A stretch of DNA of 64,000 bases from Aurifilum marmelostoma (lineage: Eukaryota > Ascomycota > Sordariomycetes > Diaporthales > Cryphonectriaceae). The position numbers and the translations under genes were made by a program. The DNA lies in assembly GCA_027559495.1 (NCBI GenBank), contig JAMXSV010000004.1:919001-983000 (forward strand). The letters are read 5' to 3'. Within the stretch, counting starts at the first letter, position 1; the number at the start of each line of letters is the position of its first letter. Below, piece after piece: positions 57,416 to 64,000 of the stretch. Under the pieces are notes generated by a model. That model had not been told where the DNA came from. It saw nothing but the letters and a program-made list of their open reading frames with translations, and did no database searches.

Positions 57416-58901
57416 GACTTCTGATAAATACTTGAGGACTACCTACACGGATGTAAGTATGGGCCCAGCTGGGCCGCCTGCTGCTGATCGGCTTCCCAAG
57501 TGCCTCTTTGGGCTGGGATTCCAGACCTGAGGTGACTGATTAATGGTGAGAACATCCTGCTCAGCACCTTGCCATCAGCCGCGCCCTTGTCAATCTGCAG
57601 AACCCATGACCGCCCTCATACGCCTCAGATTTGTTGCTCTCGACGTTTGATCGATGACTCAGCTGCCGGATTCCGAGCTGCTGGCTGGTGCGGTGGTGGA
57701 GCCGTAACGGTGTGTTGGAGCTAACGATAGATGTCCTACCGGTGGTGACCTTGCCATTGCCAAGCTTGCCCGGAACCTAAAAGCTGAGCACGATGGCAGC
57801 GGGGCGATGGATGGACAAGGTGGTGGGACCACGACCGTGACGATGTGGGCCGAAATGGGGGCTGTCAACGGCTGTGGGCCAGCGCGGCTGGTGCCATGCC
57901 AAGATCCATCATCGGGATCCGGGGCACGCTCACAGTACACACAGTACAGGATCAATATGTGTGTCACTGGTTGGATAGTACAGCATCATCAAGCCGGCCA
58001 GGGGCACTAAAGCTGCTCACGTTTCCAAGATCTTGTCCTCCTGGTTCATCTCTCATGTCAAGTCTCCGCAGGGGAAGGGCAGCATCAGCACTGTACCCCT
58101 GCAACTACCAAGTGCCAGCCAGCCTTGACCATGTCCTCTGCCGTCCTCTTAAGCGCGCGGGTTCTCATCCTCTTCATAAGGACCATGCGCTAGCTACAAT
58201 AGGTTTGGGAACCGCGCTGATCTTCCCGGCCCCCTCCCTCTGCGGTTTTACTCCAGCAAGTTTATTCCCAGAGAGATTCATCTGAACATGTTTAATCGAG
58301 AGGATGTTTACACGAGAATGTTTGTCTCGGCATGTTCACTCCGGGTCTCCCCTCCAACACACTTGGCCTGGGCACCTCGCAGATCATCGGCCAGTCACCA
58401 ATTCTGTTGGCCTCGGCAAAGGAGGGGCACCTAGGTTTGTTGCTTTTTCCTCTAGCCTGGTTTCCCACTCACCCGATCAACGGCCACGTCGAGTACCTCC
58501 TGTACTATGTACTATGTACTGTGGAAATCTCCCGCTTGGTATGGATGTTCCTCTACCTTTGTCATGTACCACTTACGATGGGAGCGTGCTTCGGCCCGCA
58601 ATCACTCTCGAGACGTTACCTTCATGGCGTTCCCCCACCCTCGCGCGGGGCATTCACGAGCCGTGAGTGGTCTCGCTGGCTCCTCTATCAGAAGCATATT
58701 TCGTGACTAAATCTGTGCAGTCACCTTTCCATTACTTAAAATGAGTCCGTCTCTGACAGTGCATTCTCTCGGGGGATCCCCGTCTCCCCTCCCAACTCGC
58801 ATCTTTCCCCCTGGCACCGCCACCAACATCTCCTCCTCCTCCTGCTCTTCCTCCTCTGTTTTACGCACGCACAAGCATCAAGAAACCCAAGACACAGAAC
58901 A
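57416..58901. other. Divergent intergenic region, no gene seen
   Basis: 1.5 kb between divergent starts. Plus-strand frames at 57845-58285 and 58304-58706 lack coding character. The last 150 bases are CT-rich, the likely leader of the gene at 58902. Confidence 0.5.
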
Positions 58902-60173
58902 ATGCAGGCAAATTCAGCGCCTTCCGGCGAAACAATGCAGCTGTTCCACAGCCTCTTCCGTCATTTCGACCAGTTCGATCCTCGCTGCATCATACTCGTC
59001 GAGCAAGGTCGGGTGGGCGGCAGGCTGCACCTGGGCGTCATTACCACCTATGATATGTGGACTATCTTCGCCGCCTTGAACGGCCTGCGCCAGCTGAGGC
59101 CTAACATCCCAGCCATCGTCCTCCCGGACCGTAATGTTGTGCTCCTGTTGCGGCACATGCCAAGTCCGTCGTTCGTGGTGCCACCTCCCGTTGCCCAACA
59201 CCCCGTAGCGACACATCAGCCAGCTCAGACTCAGCACCAGGCCCAGACCCCAGCACAGGCCCAGACACAGACACACGCCCAGACACAGACACAGGCACAC
59301 GCCCAGACACAGGCACACGCCCAGACACAGGCACACGCCCAGACACAGGCACACGCCCAGGCACAGGCACAGGTCCACCAGGCCCACCAGCAGGCTGTCG
59401 CCCACCACCATGCTCTGGTCCACCACCAGGCCCAGGCACAGATACAGACCTACCAAGCCCACCTGGCCTATCAGCAGGCCCTTGCCCACCAGCAGGCTAT
59501 TGCTCACCAGTTGGCATTTGCTCACCAGCAAGCTCTTGCCCATCAGCAGGCTCTTGCCCACCAGCAGGCCCTTGCCCACCAACAAGCCTTTGCACAGCAG
59601 CAGACTCATGCACACCAGGGCTACACACAGGCTCCTGCTCAGCAGCAGCCAGTGGCTCACCATCAGGCTCATGTACAGCAGCCCGTTGTCACTCACCAGC
59701 AGGCCCAGGCGCACCACGCCAAATCACAGGCTTCTGTTCAACAGCAAGACCAGGCGCACCAGACCAGCTCACAGGGTCCCGCTCAGCACCGATACCAGGC
59801 TCAGCGACAGACACAGGCGCGCCAGACCAACCCGCAGACTCCTGCTCAGCAGCAAACCCAGGGGCACCAGACCAGTCCACAGACTCCGCCACAGCACCAG
59901 GACCAGGCTCAGCAGCAGGCACAGACGCGCCAGACCAGCCCACAGACTCCTGCTCAGCAGCAGGCCCAGGATCAACAGCAGGCCCAGGCTCAGCAACAGC
60001 CCGCCCAGGCGCACCAGACCCACCCACAGACCCCGGTCCAGCACCAGGACCTGGCTCAGCAGCAAGGACAGGCGCACCAGACCCACCCAGAGGCTCCCGC
60101 CCAACAGCAGGCTGAACCCGAGGCTCAAATGGAGGATCCCGTCATGGTGGCTCGGCTGGCCGCGAGGAGCTAA
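58902..60173 (+). CDS. Gln/Ala/His/Thr-rich repeat protein with small N-terminal domain
   Basis: A single exon of 423 residues. The first about 90 residues have ordinary composition and look folded: a helix (MQLFHSLFRHFDQF), a strand CIILVEQGRVGGRLHLGVITTYDMW, then a Leu-rich helix and strand IPAIVLPDRNVVLLLRH. From about residue 100 to 410 the protein is almost entirely Gln, Ala, His, Thr and Pro, built of diverging short units. These include four perfect copies of an 18-nt unit encoding QTQAHA (129-152), then AHQQAL-type units and longer QARQTSPQTPAQQQ-type units. It has few charges and no signal peptide. Such composition resembles prion-like or phase-separating tails, which is inference. 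Family unrecognised. The opposite strand is also open here, a composition effect. Confidence 0.65.
   Translation: MQANSAPSGETMQLFHSLFRHFDQFDPRCIILVEQGRVGGRLHLGVITTYDMWTIFAALNGLRQLRPNIPAIVLPDRNVVLLLRHMPSPSFVVPPPVAQHPVATHQPAQTQHQAQTPAQAQTQTHAQTQTQAHAQTQAHAQTQAHAQTQAHAQAQAQVHQAHQQAVAHHHALVHHQAQAQIQTYQAHLAYQQALAHQQAIAHQLAFAHQQALAHQQALAHQQALAHQQAFAQQQTHAHQGYTQAPAQQQPVAHHQAHVQQPVVTHQQAQAHHAKSQASVQQQDQAHQTSSQGPAQHRYQAQRQTQARQTNPQTPAQQQTQGHQTSPQTPPQHQDQAQQQAQTRQTSPQTPAQQQAQDQQQAQAQQQPAQAHQTHPQTPVQHQDLAQQQGQAHQTHPEAPAQQQAEPEAQMEDPVMVARLAARS
59286..59357. repeat. Four perfect 18-nt tandem repeats
   Basis: The unit cagacacaggcacacgcc occurs four times without change and encodes QTQAHA. Perfect identity implies recent expansion within the older degenerate repeats that fill the rest of the gene. 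Confidence 0.9.
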
Positions 60174-60258
60174 AGGGCGAGATGTCGAAGGCCTCTACAG
60201 TGTGCCGAGCCGGCCCCCCACCAGCAGAATTAAAGCTGAAGCAGGACCAAGAGTACGC

Positions 60259-60289
<31 letters not shown>

Positions 60290-62570
60290 GAGCATGGGAG
60301 TAAAAGTTCGTCTGTTGAACTAGGGAAGGATTCGGGGCAAGTGATGACTCTTTAGGTGTTACTCAAGGCTCAGTTGCGTTGATCGCAACAATAACCCAGG
60401 GAAGCCTGGGTCTTGGTTTTTTCCTTTGTTTGAAAATATCCCCACATGTGATGGTATTTAGGCCCTCAATTATTCAATTTACCTTGCAATGAATCCCTTC
60501 TGTGCCTTCTTGACCTTTTCCTTGCTTCATTCTCCGGGATTCTTCTTCCGTGGCTCCTCTCTTCCTCTTACGGTGCAGGGAGACCGACCAAGAAGGGTTT
60601 GGGTCGGTCTGAGAGGGCTTTTGCTTATGACGAGCCAGTAAGTTCCCTGATCGGCACTCTGGATTACTTCCTGCTATGAAATGGAGAGTGGTGGGTATCT
60701 ATGCTGGATTGCACACCATAACACTTAGCAGAACATACAAGCACTGCACAGTGATAGCATCATAGTGAACAGCTATTCTATCCCCTGCCAATTCAGGCGT
60801 GTCCTCTCACTGTGACCCATCAACCGTACCGTGATAGCTCACATGGCACACGGACTTCTCTGTTGACCAGTACCGTGCCAAAGTAACGACGTTCCTTAGG
60901 ATGAAATGTGTCTGAGAGCGAACGAGCAAGGAACGAATCAAAAGGGTAAGGAGAGGGGGGAGAGAACGGCGCCTGCAACGCCATCAGTTCTCAACACACT
61001 CAAGGGACCTCCAGACACTGTCGGTGGCCAGGCTCGTTGGCTCGGAGAGAGATCGGCGGACACACTGATGCATGCTGGTGGCGCCCCCACCTCTGCCGCC
61101 CTGCAAGCTCCAACCCAACCAAAGCCTCCTGCCTCACGCTACTTACCTCCGCCTCTGGTGTGCTTGCATTCTGCATGGTGGCCGGATGACTGTCTCCCGT
61201 AGCGCCAATACTATATGGTTTTTCTTCTGCCTATTTCTTTTCTTTGCTTTTCTTTTTTCTTCCGTGGTAAACACTCATAATCTTCCGTGGATGCAGGACT
61301 TCGTTCAGTCACCCTGCAACTCATAGCGGAGCAGCTTGGGGGCGCCCTCTCTGCCTGGAACTGTCTGTCCAGCTTTTGTGGTCCCGCATGTATGTGTGTA
61401 TGAGCTACAGAGAGAGAGAGGGCCCACGTCAATAGACGTGGTCATCCTCCTGAAGCTCGTGCGCGCGGGTAGCTGCATAGCTGTTACGTCCCTTTCTTTT
61501 TGCTCCCCCCCCCTTCCCTTCCCACCTGTCTCGGGTGGATGGCTACGGGCAAAGAGCCTGCCTGTTAAGCGGCTGGAGTCGTCGGCACTATACCAAATAT
61601 GTCATGCGATGCTGCTCCGCGGTCGCGGCCCACGAAAGAAAAAGTAAGTCAAAACAGCAAAGAAACCGTGTGCTGACAGCGCTAGATGTCTCTTGTCAGG
61701 CCACGACCCTCCTATCGGTCGAGCTGTGAGTCTTGTTTGTCTATCTGTGATGTAATGTCAGAGCTCAGCTCCTGCGCCTCACTGATACTTATTGCGTATG
61801 CAATTACAGTGGCGGCAGGGAAAGCAGCTACACTAGCATCTGGTCATGAGCATGCAACCTTGGGCTTTCCCTCTCAGTCTGCTCCTGGCACCGACCCCGC
61901 CTGCTTTCCCATTCCCTCCCTTACCCCGGTGGTTTGATCCATGAGGGAGGGACGGATGGGTCAAGCTAGAAGGGGGATCCTGTCGTCAGCTCAACACGGG
62001 CCGCCATTGACCTGTCTGAGAACAAATCTATGTCATGCATGTCTCGCGGAAACTGGAACGGGAAGCCGCATGCTGTATCAGTGAGCAGATATACCCGAGG
62101 AAGTCCAGTCGTCCCCAATGACCCTGCCCAGGAACCTCGCTTGGTACGGGTGTCAATCACTGGCTAGGCAAGCACATGTGCGCGGAGCCGAGCGTGCTGG
62201 AGTGGCCCTACAGAAGTCCAACAAAAGAGCGCAAGCGAAACCCAGATCATGTTCTCGTTTTTCCTAGATCTCGCCCTCTCCTGTCCTGACATTCTCCTCT
62301 CTCCCTCCTCCTCTTGAGAGACCTGTCCATATTACGTATAGACTGTTTTGAGAGACTCGGATCTCTCTCCGACTTCTCTTCCAATTCACCTCTCCTATCT
62401 CGCTCTTCCAACTCACTGCCACGCTTTTGGCTCGGGACCAGTATCTTGTTGTCTTCTCGATAAGCACAGGCCCGATATTGACCTTCTCTTCTCACATATG
62501 CACACTTCCCTTTAACTCTACCCTCCAATCCAGAACATCACGACTCTCTACGATTGCTCACGCAACGACA
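60174..62570. other. Intergenic, no gene seen
   Basis: It starts with the 3' region of the repeat gene and a T/A palindrome. The rest contains CT-rich tracts at 61220-61265 and 62260-62420 (the latter the leader of the gene at 62571) and a C-run near 61506-61515. No supportable frame. Confidence 0.55.
60257..60293. terminator. T/A hairpin downstream of the repeat gene
   Basis: gctc, a 19-base T-run, a 10-base A-run and gagc form an inverted repeat about 85 bases after the stop at 60173. It could shape the transcript end. Fungal termination does not need a hairpin, so this is tentative. Confidence 0.3.
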
Positions 62571-63218
62571 ATGAGCGACTCTACTGCAGTGAACCAAACC
62601 ACCTCGACTGAACACGACAAGACGGACCGTCACCCAGATGGCACTTCTGCTACAGTGGGTGATTCTCGGACCGATGTCTCCCCCGAGGTCCCAGACCCAA
62701 GACTTCGGACAGTAAAGAGGAACATCCGGGTCCTTTTGACTGTGCTGAAGAGATATGGTCCGGAGGGTGAGAAGGCCGTCTGCAACCAAGATCTCTTGAT
62801 CCATGGAACGCACGTGTGCGTGAAGTGGAGCAACAACTGTACCATTTTTCAAAGCAACCTCAGCTATTGGAGATATCAGGAGGCTCGTCTTCGGAGCCAG
62901 CTGGTACAAGTCCACTCGCGGTGCTCTCAAAAGGATTACACGCGCATCTGGGTCGACTATCTTTATTATCCTCTCGACAAGCGCCTCAGCCCCTACAAGC
63001 ATGGAGCAGTCGTCGAGCATTGGCTTGACAACACTGGTAGGTGTCCTCGCACCTCTTCATCGCCTCCGGATTCATATGCATTCTCGTGATATTGCTCTGG
63101 ATGACACTGACACGCCGTCTGGCCCTACGATGCAGATTTCGATGTTCCGCCCACCGATGAATTCTTCCAGGGCGCTCGACGCAGCCGGCGAATCGCCGGA
63201 CTGGATATCGACCAGTGA
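62571..63218 (+). CDS. Hypothetical protein, 182 residues, 2 exons
   Basis: Exon 1 is 62571-63036 and exon 2 is 63136-63218 (donor GTAGGT, acceptor GATGCAG). The join changes a poor C-terminus into TDFDVPPTDEFFQGARRSRRIAGLDIDQ before TGA. The first about 45 residues are Ser/Thr/Asp-rich and disordered. Residues 50-150 look folded, with a basic amphipathic helix (TVKRNIRVLLTVLKRYG), GTHVCVKWSNNCTIF, an Arg-rich helix and WVDYLYYPLDKRLSPY. The basic RRSRR near the end could act in nuclear import. There is no signal peptide. The start is the ATG after a CT-rich leader; the frame is open upstream but without protein character. Family and role are unrecognised. Confidence 0.65.
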
Positions 63219-64000
63219 TCAGTGTGCCTCACGAGATCCCGTCGGTCTGCGGCTGCCTCAACATATGGGAGAGGAAGGACTGTCAACGTATCATGTCTAT
63301 GTCTCCCTTTCATCCAAAGCCAGGAAGAAAAGAAACGGGTGGTTTTGGAAAGGGCAGCCAGGCGACCGGACACATTGTCTATCGACTGCATCAGCCTACT
63401 ATCTCTCCTTTTTGAACCTTCATTTACTTCTTTTGGCACGGTAATCTTAGGCGCATATTGTTTCTCAGACCTTGTAGCACTGGTGGCTTTACTATCATTT
63501 GCGGTGGACAAGCACGAGACGGGTCGATAACCTAGTAAGTCATCGCTATGGTACACAAAAGGGCGTTGGAAGGGATATGCATAATACTCAGAGTCATGAC
63601 TAAGGCGGCCAAAAGTATCGTTTCTTTTAAGCTTTGACGTCCGGTCTATTCCGGCCGTTATAATAATTGTTCTGGAATGCGAATATCCGAGTTTCTCACT
63701 TATCTCATCTTAAATCTTGACAGACGAATCGTTGTCGAGGAGATTGAGGACGATGACTGTAACATAAATCCGATGCTGGTGACTGTATTGATGATGCTTA
63801 TATCCCGTCCTGGCATACGATTATTCAGTAGCAGTATCATTCGAAAGAATGCCGGTCTGGCTAAGGGTAGGACTGTCTCTATTTCGAAGAGAACACGGGC
63901 AAATACATGGTAGAAGGACCGAGGAAAGAAGGTGGGTGTCCAGACCCAGAGGACGGTCAGCCGCAAGGAGCACGTTACGCTGACCCCACAACCGCCTCGG
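63219..64000. other. Right window edge, no gene supported
   Basis: Frames on both strands at 63677-63966 overlap each other in AT-rich DNA and may be part of a gene or remnant continuing beyond the window. Nothing can be called from what is present. Confidence 0.5.

Noticed and set aside
58914..59717. 267-codon open frame opposite the Gln-rich repeat gene
   Set aside because: It is Leu/Gly/Val-rich because it is the complement of CAG/GCC-type repeats; it lacks independent start context or motifs.

Overview
The window looks like nuclear DNA of a filamentous ascomycete (Pezizomycotina, possibly Sordariomycetes). Genes carry short introns of about 47-95 nt with GTATGT/GTAAGT-type donors, CTRAY branch points and AG acceptors. 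Intergenic DNA is rich in CT/GA tracts and in poly-C, poly-A and trinucleotide runs. One gene copy is TA-rich and full of stops, as expected after repeat-induced point mutation (RIP). I see no rRNA, tRNA, CRISPR array, intact transposase or bacterial-type operon. Gene density is low, about 17 loci in 64 kb, which suggests an accessory, lineage-specific compartment.

Left half (1-31 kb): widely spaced, mostly unrecognised genes. They are an ankyrin-repeat protein with a poly-Ser tract (1251-2655, minus), a Cys-rich protein with poly-Glu/poly-Gln (7377-8980, plus), a 204-residue unknown (16232-16919, minus), a small Met-Cys-starting protein (18905-19218, plus), a poly-Ala protein (22768-23712, minus), a second small Met-Cys-starting protein hidden in three short exons (25952-26412, minus), a 172-residue unknown (28540-29059, plus) and a clear aldo-keto reductase with an 11-nt micro-exon (29430-30708, minus). 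Three of these are interrupted only by single surplus bases in runs of 5-6 C/G. I read those as homopolymer errors in the assembly rather than true breaks.

Right half (31-64 kb): an accessory block with three proteins that look like fungal PD-(D/E)XK-nuclease-like (DUF7924-type) proteins (33625-35188 minus, 41745-43582 minus, 54191-55774 plus). One of them lacks the catalytic Lys. The block also holds an AMP-forming acyl-CoA synthetase with a likely mitochondrial presequence (36368-38410, plus), a RIP-like BCS1-type AAA ATPase pseudogene (49602-51134, minus), a zinc-finger/helical-repeat protein (51649-53367, minus), a coiled-coil protein (56167-57415, minus), a Gln/Ala/His/Thr repeat protein (58902-60173, plus) and a 182-residue unknown (62571-63218, plus).

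Only the aldo-keto reductase and the acyl-CoA synthetase have assignable chemistry, and no shared pathway is evident. The unifying themes are homopolymer-rich lineage-specific proteins and the nuclease-like/AAA/helical-repeat gene block between 33 and 57 kb. All exon structures were inferred by eye from splice signals and frame continuity. No homology search was run.
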